From contig NZ_VTFG01000002.1 in assembly GCF_008692035.1 (NCBI RefSeq), positions 1,178,001-1,242,000 on the forward strand: a stretch of 64,000 bases of DNA, read 5' to 3'. The position numbers and the translations under genes were made by a program. The notes under the pieces were generated by a model, which worked only from the letters and a program-made list of their open reading frames with translations, searched no databases and was not told the origin of the DNA. Shown piece by piece: positions 52,831-61,572 of the stretch. Origin of the DNA: Pseudomonas marginalis. Lineage in GTDB: Bacteria > Pseudomonadota > Gammaproteobacteria > Pseudomonadales > Pseudomonadaceae. The stretch's first letter is position 1, and the number at the start of each line of letters is the position of its first letter.

Positions 52831-54225
52831 TTACAGGTGCGACTCTGCGTATTCAGCCAGAATCGAGCGAGGCACCCCTTGCAGCGCGATATGCACGCCG
52901 TTCGGGAAGTCCTTGAAGCGTTCCGTCAGGTAGGTCAGCCCGGAGCTGGTCGCGGACAGGTAAGGGGTGTCGATCTGTGCCAGGTTGCCCAGGCACACCA
53001 CTTTGGAACCGGCGCCGGCACGGGTGATGATGGTTTTCATCTGGTGCGGGGTCAGGTTCTGGCATTCATCGATCAAAATCAGGCTCTGCTGGAAGCTGCG
53101 ACCTCGGATGTAGTTGAGGGATTTGAACTGCAACGGCACTTTGCTGAGGATGTAGTCGACGCTGCCATGGGTGTTTTCGTCATCCATGTGCAAGGCTTCG
53201 AGGTTGTCGGTGATCGCCCCCAGCCACGGCTCCATTTTTTCCGCCTCGGTACCGGGCAAAAAGCCGATTTCCTGGTCCAGGCCCTGCACGGAGCGGGTGG
53301 CGATGATGCGGCGATAGCGCTTGGTCACCATGGTCTGCTCGATGGCGGCAGCCAGGGCGAGGATGGTTTTACCGGAACCGGCAGCGCCCGTCAGGTTGAC
53401 CAGGTGGATGTCCGGGTCGAGCAGCGCATACAGCGCCAGGCTCTGGTAGATGTCACGCGGTTTCAGGCCCCAGGCTTCCTGGTGCAACAGGGGTTCCTGA
53501 TGCAGGTCGAGGATCAGCAGCTTGTCGACCTGGATCTCTTTGATCCAGCCCACGAAGCCCTGTTCGTCGACAATGAATTCATTGATATGCACGGCCGGCA
53601 GGTTGTCGATCAGTTGTACCTGGTGCCAGGTACGGCCATGGTCCTGACGGGTTTCGACCTTGCTGACACGGTCCCAGAACGAGCCGGTCATCATGTGATA
53701 ACCACGGGACAGCATCGACACGTCGTCGACCAGTTGGTCGGTACTGTAGTCCTCGGCAGCGATCCCACACGCTCGTGCCTTGAGGCGCATATTGATGTCT
53801 TTGGTCACCAGCACCACGCGCAGGTCCTTGTCGCGAGCGTGCAGGTCGATCAATTGGTTGATGATTTTGTTGTCGTTCAGGTTTTCCGGCAGCAGGCTGT
53901 TGGGCTCGCTGCGCTTGCTCATCAGGATCGACAGCAAGCCCTTGGGCCCGCTTTTGCCGCGCTGGATCGGCACGCCGACCTCAACGTCCTCGGGTGACGC
54001 TTCGCCCAGGGTCTTGTCGATCAGGCGGATGGCCTGGCGGCATTCGGCAGCCACGCTGTGGTGCCCGCTTTTGAGTTTGTCGAGCTCCTCAAGCACGATC
54101 ATCGGGATGGCGACGTGGTGTTCTTCGAAGTTAAGCAGTGCGTTTGGATCGTGGATCAGTACATTGGTATCAAGCACATAAAGGATTGGCTGGTCGGAAG
54201 AAGGGTTACGTCCATGATCATCCAT
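52831..54225 (-). CDS. PIN-PhoH fusion protein
   Basis: This 464-residue protein has an N-terminal PIN RNase domain (residues 15-150, LYVLDTNVLIHDP with acidic Asp19) and a C-terminal PhoH ATPase domain with Walker A GAAGSGKT (residues 280-287) and Walker B ILIDECQN. The family is known as PhoH2-type; some members are RNA helicase-RNases. It is probably monocistronic. No antitoxin-like gene lies upstream, so a toxin role is not indicated. Confidence 0.92.
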   Translation of the reverse strand: MDDHGRNPSSDQPILYVLDTNVLIHDPNALLNFEEHHVAIPMIVLEELDKLKSGHHSVAAECRQAIRLIDKTLGEASPEDVEVGVPIQRGKSGPKGLLSILMSKRSEPNSLLPENLNDNKIINQLIDLHARDKDLRVVLVTKDINMRLKARACGIAAEDYSTDQLVDDVSMLSRGYHMMTGSFWDRVSKVETRQDHGRTWHQVQLIDNLPAVHINEFIVDEQGFVGWIKEIQVDKLLILDLHQEPLLHQEAWGLKPRDIYQSLALYALLDPDIHLVNLTGAAGSGKTILALAAAIEQTMVTKRYRRIIATRSVQGLDQEIGFLPGTEAEKMEPWLGAITDNLEALHMDDENTHGSVDYILSKVPLQFKSLNYIRGRSFQQSLILIDECQNLTPHQMKTIITRAGAGSKVVCLGNLAQIDTPYLSATSSGLTYLTERFKDFPNGVHIALQGVPRSILAEYAESHL

Positions 54226-54572
54226 ACTCGGTCACCTTTGTGGGAGCCAGTCGACGCAATACCACAACAGTGCTGCGCCTCGATTCGACCACCGACTGCA
54301 CCTGAGTGACGTCAAGCGCAGTGCCCACATGAGGAGTCTTGGAAGACGCCACCTGTGTTGCAGGTTTCGGCGATCTGACTTCGTAATACCGCAAAACCCA
54401 TGACAGGAAAAAGTACTTTGACGCTTTTTTGAAGTTTATTTTTCAGGATGACGAATAGCACTAGCCGAGTGCCCGATGCACCGTTAAAGTCGGAAGTCCG
54501 CCTGCATCGAAATGTCGCACAAAATCAGCGCCAAAATGCCTCCAACCCAACAGGGCCGGGCACTTCATCCTT
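54226..54572. other. Intergenic region between phoH-like and deacetylase genes
   Basis: This 347-base gap lies upstream of the phoH-like gene and downstream of the deacetylase gene, both on the minus strand. I see a few T-rich runs near 54423-54445 but no hairpin, RNA or small gene that I can support. Confidence 0.4.
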
Positions 54573-55697
54573 TTAACGAAACGCCTCCCGGCAGTCCTGC
54601 CAACCCAGCCCACTCTGCGCCGTTGCCTGCAGCAACATCGGCAATGCCACCCGCGCCTTATCCTGGGTGTCGTGAAACACAATCACGCCTTTGCGCCACA
54701 ACAGCATCAACGTCAGCACCCGTTGCGCCGACTCATCGGCCTTGAGCTTGCCCGGCTCGTCCTGGGAATCGATGTCCCATAACGCCACCTGCAAGCCCTG
54801 GGACTGGAAGAACCCCTGGCTGTCCGCGCGCCGCTGCCCGTAAGGCGGGCGGAACAGCGGCACGTAGTTTTCCGGCATCAGGTTCTGCACCAACTGCGCG
54901 CTGCGGGTGATGGAACTCTGCCAGTCCACCCAATGGCTGTGGGAACGGTACTGCCAGCCCTCGGTACCGACGCACTGTCCCTGGTACAACGCCTCCACCT
55001 CAGCGGCAGAACTGCGCTCCACACGGTTTTGCAGGCTGCTGCCGAGGACAAAGAAGGTGGCGTTCATCTTCTGCTTGCGCAGGTAGTCGGCGAGCCAGTC
55101 GGTGTTGCCGCTGACCGGTGCCGGACCGCCGTCGAAGGTCAGCAGGAACAGGCGGTCGTTGAACTCATCGCCATTGCGTTCATGGTCGCCAAAGCGCGCG
55201 ACTTCGCTGCTGATCTGCGGAAACAGCGCGGCCTTGCGCAGCAGTTCGTCCAGATAACGCTCGTGGAAAGCATGGCTGGGGGCGGCCCAGCCTATATAGA
55301 AGGAGTCTTCGCTGATCGCCAGCTTGCCGGCCTGCTCGCGCAGGTCGTCCATGTTCTCCACCAGGTAGCAGAACGAGGCGTCGACTTCGCAGCTCTGCTG
55401 GGCGAACGTGTAGTTCTCCAGCAGGCGCTGCCAAAGCTCGCGACGCAGATCGTCGATGGCGGCCAGGTTGATGATCTTCAAGCCCAGGCGCTGCTTGAGT
55501 GCGGTTTCATCCTGGGATTCACTGGCCAGCAGGCTGTGGGCGAACATCAGGATTTCCGCACGCGAAGCCACGTCGAACAGGGCAGGACTGCTGAGTTTTT
55601 CCGGCCAGGTGCCACGGTCCAGGCTGGCTACATCCACCGGCGCCGCCTGGGCATTCAGGCACAGCAGGCACGCCGACAATAAAAGCGCTATTCGCAC
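54573..55697 (-). CDS. Polysaccharide deacetylase-like protein with atypical metal site
   Basis: This 374-residue secreted protein has a signal peptide (residues 1-18) and a NodB-like domain from about residue 183. Motif 1 reads TFDGGP (residues 187-192) where the family has TFDDGP, so the metal-binding aspartate is a glycine. Motif 2 reads HSH (253-255) instead of the H-S-x-x-H spacing. RPPYG (283-287) and FHD (341-343) are kept. The N-terminal 150 residues with several cysteines are an added domain of unknown role. It may be a weak or pseudo-enzyme acting on an exopolysaccharide or cell wall. It stands alone. Confidence 0.82.
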   Translation of the reverse strand: MRIALLLSACLLCLNAQAAPVDVASLDRGTWPEKLSSPALFDVASRAEILMFAHSLLASESQDETALKQRLGLKIINLAAIDDLRRELWQRLLENYTFAQQSCEVDASFCYLVENMDDLREQAGKLAISEDSFYIGWAAPSHAFHERYLDELLRKAALFPQISSEVARFGDHERNGDEFNDRLFLLTFDGGPAPVSGNTDWLADYLRKQKMNATFFVLGSSLQNRVERSSAAEVEALYQGQCVGTEGWQYRSHSHWVDWQSSITRSAQLVQNLMPENYVPLFRPPYGQRRADSQGFFQSQGLQVALWDIDSQDEPGKLKADESAQRVLTLMLLWRKGVIVFHDTQDKARVALPMLLQATAQSGLGWQDCREAFR

Positions 55698-55817
55698 GCA
55701 GGGTCTCCCTCTCCAGAGTCACCGGCCATCATAGCGGATCGCGCCTATCGCCATCATAGGTGGAGTCAAAACGCCCAACCCCCTAGAATCCCCGCACGAT
55801 TTACAGGAGACGACTTC

Positions 55818-56597
55818 ATGCTGATGGTGATTTCCCCCGCCAAGACCCTCGATTTCGAGACCCCAGCGGTGACCCAGCGCTTTACCCAGCCACAGTACCT
55901 GGACCATTCCCAGGTGCTGATCGAGCAACTGCGCGAGCTGAGCCCGGCGCAGATCAGCGAATTGATGCACGTGTCCGACAAGATCGGTGGCCTCAATGCC
56001 GCCCGCTTCGGCAGCTGGACCCCGGCCTTCACCCCCGAGAATGCCAAGCAGGCCTTGCTGGCGTTCAAGGGCGACGTGTACACCGGCCTGAACGCCGAGA
56101 CCTTCAGCGATGCCGACTTCAGCTACGCCCAGGACCACCTGCGCATGCTCTCGGGCCTGTACGGCCTGCTGCGCCCCCTGGACCTGATGATGCCGTACCG
56201 CCTGGAGATGGGCACCAAACTCGCCAACGCCCGTGGCAAGGACCTGTACGCCTTCTGGGGCACGCGCATCAGCGAATGGCTGAACGAAGCCCTGGCCGAA
56301 CAAGGCGACGACGTGCTGCTCAACCTGGCCTCCAACGAGTACTTCTCGGCGGTCAAGCGCACGGCCCTGAACGCTCGGATCATCAACACCGAGTTCAAGG
56401 ACCTGAAGAACGGCCAGTACAAGATCATCAGCTTCTACGCGAAAAAGGCCCGGGGCATGATGAGCCGCTTCGTGATCGAAGAGCGCATCAACGATCCGGC
56501 CAGGCTCAAGCAGTTCGATGTGCAGGGTTACCGCTTCAATGCGGAGCAGTCCAAGCCGGACAATCTGGTGTTCCTGCGCGATCACGCACCGGAATAA
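55818..56597 (+). CDS. yaaA: YaaA peroxide-stress protein
   Basis: This 259-residue cytoplasmic protein matches YaaA (DUF328), which lowers free iron and limits oxidative DNA damage in E. coli. The beginning MLMVISPAKTLDFETP and the blocks AFKGDVYTGL, LSGLYGLLRPLD and NLASNEYF are characteristic. A good AGGAGA site precedes the start. It is monocistronic and followed by a REP element. Confidence 0.95.
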   Translation: MLMVISPAKTLDFETPAVTQRFTQPQYLDHSQVLIEQLRELSPAQISELMHVSDKIGGLNAARFGSWTPAFTPENAKQALLAFKGDVYTGLNAETFSDADFSYAQDHLRMLSGLYGLLRPLDLMMPYRLEMGTKLANARGKDLYAFWGTRISEWLNEALAEQGDDVLLNLASNEYFSAVKRTALNARIINTEFKDLKNGQYKIISFYAKKARGMMSRFVIEERINDPARLKQFDVQGYRFNAEQSKPDNLVFLRDHAPE

Positions 56598-56632
56598 GGC
56601 CGTACCAGCCTCTTTCAGACAATGAAATCCAA

Positions 56633-56721
56633 ATGTGGGAGGGGCTTGCCCCGATTGCGGTGGTTCAGTCACGAATCTATCGACTGATGCACTGCCATCG
56701 GGGGCAAGCCTCCTCCCACAT
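56633..56721. repeat. REP-type inverted repeat
   Basis: The left arm ATGTGGGAGGGGCTTGCCCC and a right arm GGGGGCAAGCCTCCTCCCACAT form a near-perfect inverse pair with a poorly paired centre. It is the third copy of the type at 16936-17026 and lies just after yaaA. Confidence 0.9.
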
Positions 56722-57483
56722 TTTTATCCGCGCTTCACACCAAGAATCGTCATTTATTTGACGTCAAAAAATATCCCGACACATCCCTAACATTTCTTTC
56801 ACTCGACTTTTCCGATTTTTTTTCGTAGTGGCACCACTTTTTTAAAACACTAGTGGCACAAAACTATCCCTTCGCGCCAACTACCCGTAACTACTGGCCC
56901 AGATAGCAAGTGCTATCAATATAGTACCAGTGCCATCTTTACCTATATTTCAAGAAATTTCGGGAAACAGGATGAGCGGCCAGGAACTTCGTCCTGAAGC
57001 GCCGCTCATACCACCGGTAACGAAATTCTCTGTTTCTGTAGGAGATGACTTACAAGGCGGACCAACGGAAGTAGCGAAGTTGTCATATTCAACTTTGACT
57101 CAGTGGTCACATTACCAACCGATTAGTTGAGAGCGGCGATAAGGATCCATTGCCACGAACTATAAGGCCAAGGCTGTGCTTACCCTAATGGGTCAGTGAG
57201 ACAACCCAAGGCATTGATATGTAAAGGCTTACAGCCTCTATCAAGGCCCTGCGGCACTGGCGCCAGGCCCTTCTCCCAGGAAGGCTGGCTGCATTTCAGG
57301 GCAGGCCCCAATAACAAGGCCAAGTTGCGCACAACTTGAGTGCAATAGTTAGTCACTCGTTATTCAACATGCCTGTACGCGGCAAGTCGGCGTCTATTCG
57401 CCCAACTTTCGCGGCATTTGTGACGTTTGCAAACATGAACTCCGGCCATCTAATGGCATGATTTAAATACAGAGGTAATTGCG
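56722..57483. other. Long upstream region of the alginate operon
   Basis: This 762-base gap is AT-rich to about 56980 and then GC-richer. It holds two TAGTGGCAC(C/A)A repeats (56826-56836 and 56851-56861), a candidate AlgU promoter (56984-57010) and a leader of about 470 bases before algD. A 66-codon open frame at 56930-57130 crosses the promoter and looks unlikely to be coded. Long algD leaders and several regulator sites are normal in pseudomonads. Confidence 0.6.
56984..57010 (+). promoter_or_regulatory. Candidate AlgU (sigma-22) promoter of algD
   Basis: GAACTT at 56984-56989 and TCATA at 57006-57010 are spaced by 16 bases. The -35 element is the AlgU hexamer; the -10 element is weaker. 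Its layout resembles the P. aeruginosa algD promoter as I recall it, with GGAACTT and a TCCTA-type -10. Confidence 0.5.
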
Positions 57484-58800
57484 ATGCGCATCAGCATATT
57501 TGGTTTGGGTTACGTTGGCGCAGTGTGTGCCGGTTGCCTGTCTGCCCGTGGCCACGAAGTGGTCGGCGTAGACATCTCCAAGGAAAAGATCGACCTGATC
57601 AACGCCGGCAAATCGCCGATCGTCGAGCCGGGTCTGGGCGAACTGTTGAGCCAGGGCATCGCAAACGGTCGACTGCGCGGCACCACCAACTTCGCCGACG
57701 CCATCCGTGATACTGACCTGTCGATGATTTGCGTCGGTACGCCGAGCAAGAAGAACGGCGACCTGGAACTCAACTACATCGAATCGGTATGCCGCGAGAT
57801 CGGTTTTGTCCTGCGTGACAAGACCACCCGCCACACCATCGTGGTACGCAGCACCGTGTTGCCGGGCACCGTCGCCAACGTGGTGATCCCAATCCTCGAA
57901 GACTGCTCCGGCAAGAAAGCCGGCGTCGACTTCGGTGTTGCGGTCAACCCGGAATTCCTGCGCGAATCCACCGCCATCGCCGACTACGACCTGCCACCGA
58001 TGACCGTCATCGGCGAATTCGACAAAGCCTCCGGCGATGTCCTGCAGTCGCTGTACGAAGAACTCGACGCACCGATCATCCGCAAGGACATCGCCGTAGC
58101 CGAGATGATCAAGTACACCTGCAACGTGTGGCACGCCACCAAGGTCACCTTCGCCAACGAGATCGGCAACATCGCCAAGGCGGTCGGCGTCGACGGTCGC
58201 GAAGTGATGGAAGTGGTCTGCCAGGACAAGACCCTCAACCTGTCCCAGTACTACATGCGCCCAGGCTTCGCGTTCGGCGGCTCCTGCCTGCCTAAAGACG
58301 TGCGCGCCCTGACCTACCGCGCCAGTTCCCTGGACGTGGAAGCGCCGCTGCTCAACTCGCTGATGCGCAGCAACGAGTCCCAGGTGCAGAACGCCTTCGA
58401 CATCGTCGCCGGCCACGACAAACGCAAAGTCGCCCTGCTGGGCCTGAGCTTCAAGGCCGGTACCGACGACCTGCGCGAAAGCCCGCTGGTCGAGCTGGCG
58501 GAAATGCTGATCGGCAAGGGCTACGACCTGAGCATCTACGACAGCAACGTCGAGTACGCCCGTGTCCACGGTGCCAACAAGGACTACATCGAAGGCAAGA
58601 TCCCCCACGTGTCGTCCCTGCTCAACTCGGACTTCGATGATGTGATCAACAACTCCGACGTGATCATCCTCGGTAACCGCGACGAGAAGTTCCGCGCCCT
58701 GGCGCAGAACGCACCGCACGGCAAGCAAGTGATCGACCTGGTGGGCTTCATGTCCAAGGCCACCAGTACGACAGGCCGTACCGAAGGCATTTGCTGGTAA
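57484..58800 (+). CDS. algD: GDP-mannose 6-dehydrogenase AlgD
   Basis: This 438-residue enzyme oxidises GDP-mannose to GDP-mannuronic acid, the committed step of alginate production. It has the NAD motif GLGYVG (residues 7-12) and the active-site Cys268 in FGGSCLPKD. Residues 210-260 form the central dimer helix with the family pattern. It is the first gene of the alginate operon, with GAGG upstream and a long leader. Its last residues extend just beyond the 436 usual in P. aeruginosa. Confidence 0.97.
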   Translation: MRISIFGLGYVGAVCAGCLSARGHEVVGVDISKEKIDLINAGKSPIVEPGLGELLSQGIANGRLRGTTNFADAIRDTDLSMICVGTPSKKNGDLELNYIESVCREIGFVLRDKTTRHTIVVRSTVLPGTVANVVIPILEDCSGKKAGVDFGVAVNPEFLRESTAIADYDLPPMTVIGEFDKASGDVLQSLYEELDAPIIRKDIAVAEMIKYTCNVWHATKVTFANEIGNIAKAVGVDGREVMEVVCQDKTLNLSQYYMRPGFAFGGSCLPKDVRALTYRASSLDVEAPLLNSLMRSNESQVQNAFDIVAGHDKRKVALLGLSFKAGTDDLRESPLVELAEMLIGKGYDLSIYDSNVEYARVHGANKDYIEGKIPHVSSLLNSDFDDVINNSDVIILGNRDEKFRALAQNAPHGKQVIDLVGFMSKATSTTGRTEGICW

Positions 58801-58883
58801 CAGCAACGGTAAGTTTCGAGCTGCAGGCGTACCAATCCCCAGCGCTTGCAGCTCGAAGCCTTCTTCACCTTCGGATGACGCTT

Positions 58884-60365
58884 ATGTCCAAGTTAAAACA
58901 CGTACTGCTCCAATCCGCCGGCTGGCTGTTCTTTCTGAGCCTGCTGATGGGTCTCGCCCTGCTGTTGCCGGCGAGTACGTTCGACTCCGAGTCGAAGAAT
59001 TTTATTTTCCTGATTGGCGCTGTCGGTATCTGGCGCTACTCGATGGGTGCTACGCATTTCTTTCGCGGCATGCTGTTCCTGTACGTGGTCTACCCGCACC
59101 TGCGCCGTAAAGTGCGCAAGCTGGGCAAGGCTGCCGATCCGTCCCACGTGTTCCTGATGGTCACCAGCTTCCGTATCGATGCGCTGACCACCGCGCAGGT
59201 CTACAGCTCGGTGATTCGCGAGGCCATCGAATGCGGCTTCCCCACCACCGTGGTCTGCTCGCTGGTGGAAATGTCCGATGAGCTGCTGGTCAAGAGCCTC
59301 TGGGAACGCATGAACCCGCCGGATCACGTCAAGCTCGACTTCGTGCGTATCGCCGGTACCGGCAAGCGCGACGGCCTGGCCTTCGGTTTCCGCGCCATCT
59401 CTCGCCACCTGCCGGACGACCGCGCCGTGGTTGCCGTGATCGATGGCGACACCGTGCTCGCCGAAGGCGTGGTGCGCAAGACCGTGCCGTGGTTCCAGCT
59501 GTTCGGCAACGTCGGCGGCCTGACCACCAACGAATTCTGCGAAGTGCGCGGCGGCTACATCATGAGCGAGTGGCACAAACTGCGCTTCGCCCAGCGCCAC
59601 ATCAACATGTGCTCCATGGCCCTGTCCAAGCGCGTGCTGACCATGACCGGCCGTATGTCGGTGTTCCGCGCCAACGTCGTGACGGACCCGGGCTTTATCG
59701 CCGACGTGGAAAGCGACTCGCTGCAGCACTGGCGCCTGGGCCGCTTCAAGTTCCTCACCGGTGACGACAAGTCCAGCTGGTTCAGCCTGATGCGCCTGGG
59801 CTACGACACCTTCTACGTGCCGGACGCCGCGATCCACACCGTGGAACACCCGCCGGAAAAGAGCTTTATCAAAGCCAGCCGCAAGCTGATGTTCCGCTGG
59901 TACGGCAACAACCTGCGCCAGAACTCCCGAGCCCTGGGCCTGGGTGTGCGTCGGCTGGGCCTGTTCACCAGCATCGTGTTGTTCGACCAGCGTGTGTCGA
60001 TGTGGACCTCCCTGCTCGGCCTGACCGTGGCAATCATCGCCACCTTCAAGTACGGCGGCGCGTTCATCCTCGCGTACCTGCTGTGGATCGGCATCACCCG
60101 CCTGATCCTGACCCTGCTGCTGTCGTGCTCCGGCCACAAGATCGGCCCGGCTTACCCGGCGATTCTCTATTACAACCAGATCATGGGCGCGTTGGTGAAG
60201 ATCTACGTGTTCTTCCGCCTTGATCAACAGTCCTGGACCCGCCAGGACACCAAACTGACCCGCGATTTGGCCAGCTTTCAACGTTGGTTCAACACCTGGT
60301 CGTCTCGGACCATGACCTTCTCCGCCGGCAGCATCTTCGTTGCCGTGTTGCTGATGATGGTCTGA
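58884..60365 (+). CDS. alg8: Alginate polymerase catalytic subunit Alg8
   Basis: This 493-residue glycosyltransferase family 2 enzyme sits in the inner membrane and joins mannuronic acid units. It has helices near the N-terminus, the catalytic domain with DGDTVL (DxD type) and a QHWRLGR motif, and helices at the C-terminus. I place the start at 58884 (MSKLKHVLLQ) by similarity to known Alg8 starts; an ATG at 58875 is in frame. It works with Alg44, whose gene follows. Confidence 0.95.
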   Translation: MSKLKHVLLQSAGWLFFLSLLMGLALLLPASTFDSESKNFIFLIGAVGIWRYSMGATHFFRGMLFLYVVYPHLRRKVRKLGKAADPSHVFLMVTSFRIDALTTAQVYSSVIREAIECGFPTTVVCSLVEMSDELLVKSLWERMNPPDHVKLDFVRIAGTGKRDGLAFGFRAISRHLPDDRAVVAVIDGDTVLAEGVVRKTVPWFQLFGNVGGLTTNEFCEVRGGYIMSEWHKLRFAQRHINMCSMALSKRVLTMTGRMSVFRANVVTDPGFIADVESDSLQHWRLGRFKFLTGDDKSSWFSLMRLGYDTFYVPDAAIHTVEHPPEKSFIKASRKLMFRWYGNNLRQNSRALGLGVRRLGLFTSIVLFDQRVSMWTSLLGLTVAIIATFKYGGAFILAYLLWIGITRLILTLLLSCSGHKIGPAYPAILYYNQIMGALVKIYVFFRLDQQSWTRQDTKLTRDLASFQRWFNTWSSRTMTFSAGSIFVAVLLMMV

Positions 60366-60403
60366 CCCTGCCAAGCCTGAATTAACCAAGGAATTACACC
60401 GTC

Positions 60404-61570
60404 ATGAACAGCCAAGTAAATGCCAACGTTGTCCACGAGTCCGAAGCCCAGCGTCAACATGCCCGGGTCAAAATCCCGGCCAAGCTGCGCTTCTTCAACA
60501 CTGACCGCACCCAGACCGAAGCGCGGGTGATCGACCTGTCCGCCGGCGGCCTGGCGTTCACCGCCACCCAGCCGTTGACCGTGGGTGAAGTGCACAAGGG
60601 TCGCCTGCAGTTCGTCATCGATAACCTCGGCCTGGCCATGGATGTGGAGCTGCAGATCCGCTCCTACGACCGCCAGACCGGCCGCACCGGTTGCCAGTTC
60701 CAGAACCTCGACGCCCAGGATATTTCCACCCTGCGCCACCTGATCACCTCGCACCTGTCCGGCGACATCGTGACCATGGGTGACGTGCTGGCGACCCTGC
60801 AACGCGACAACTTCACCAAGGCGCGCAAGGTCAAGGACAGCGGCAGCAACATGAGCGCCTTCGGTCGCCTGCGCGCCGTGACGTTCAGCCTGGCGATCTT
60901 CCTCGTCGGCCTGGCAGCCTTCGGCTTCGTGTTCAAATCGGTGTACGGCATGTACTTCGTCAGCCACGCCCAGGCGGGCCTGGTCAGCGTGCCCGGCATG
61001 AACGTGACCATGCCCCGCGACGGCACCGTGCAAAGCCTGCTCAAAGGTGACGCGGTGGCGGCCAAAGGTGCGCCACTGGCGACCTTCAGCACCAGCATGC
61101 TGGATGTGCTCAAGGGCCACCTGGACGAAGACCAGCTGCAGCCGGCCAAGGTCGAAGAGCTGTTCGGCAAGCAAATGACCGGCACCCTCACCTCGCCATG
61201 CGATTGCGTGGTCGCCCAGCAACTGGTCGCCGACGGCCAGTACGCCAGCAAAGGCGACGTGATCTTCCAACTGGTGCCACGCGGCAGCCAGGCTAACGTC
61301 GAAGCTCGCTTTACCTATCGCCAGTTCGGTGACGTGCGCCCAGGCACCCCGGTGAGCTTCCAGGTGGCCGACGAAGAACAGACCCGCACCGGCACCATCG
61401 TCAGCAGCACCAGCCTGAACAGCGCCGACCTGTCCTCCGACATCCGCGTACAGATCAAGCCTGACGCCCCGCTGGACAGCGCCTACGCCGGCCGCCCGGT
61501 GGAAGTGACCAGCGACCGTGGCCCATCCCTGAACTGGCTGATCGATAAAGCCATGGCTGCGGGTCTTTAA
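60404..61570 (+). CDS. alg44: Alginate co-polymerase Alg44, c-di-GMP receptor
   Basis: This 388-residue membrane protein has an N-terminal PilZ domain with the c-di-GMP residues Arg17, Arg21, Asp44 and Ser46 (RQHAR and DLSAGG). A transmembrane helix follows near residue 160-185 and then a periplasmic domain like those of membrane-fusion proteins. Binding of c-di-GMP turns on polymer synthesis by Alg8. All key PilZ residues are intact, so the switch should work. Confidence 0.96.
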   Translation: MNSQVNANVVHESEAQRQHARVKIPAKLRFFNTDRTQTEARVIDLSAGGLAFTATQPLTVGEVHKGRLQFVIDNLGLAMDVELQIRSYDRQTGRTGCQFQNLDAQDISTLRHLITSHLSGDIVTMGDVLATLQRDNFTKARKVKDSGSNMSAFGRLRAVTFSLAIFLVGLAAFGFVFKSVYGMYFVSHAQAGLVSVPGMNVTMPRDGTVQSLLKGDAVAAKGAPLATFSTSMLDVLKGHLDEDQLQPAKVEELFGKQMTGTLTSPCDCVVAQQLVADGQYASKGDVIFQLVPRGSQANVEARFTYRQFGDVRPGTPVSFQVADEEQTRTGTIVSSTSLNSADLSSDIRVQIKPDAPLDSAYAGRPVEVTSDRGPSLNWLIDKAMAAGL

Positions 61571-61572
61571 TC

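Noticed and set aside
56930..57130. A 66-codon frame upstream of algD.
   Set aside because: It crosses the candidate AlgU promoter, has no Shine-Dalgarno sequence and no resemblance to a known peptide; more likely promoter and leader DNA.
57463..58806. A 447-codon minus-strand frame opposite algD.
   Set aside because: It mirrors a clear AlgD gene with an intact active site; the translated chain is rich in Val, Asp and His in the way of reverse-frame shadows.
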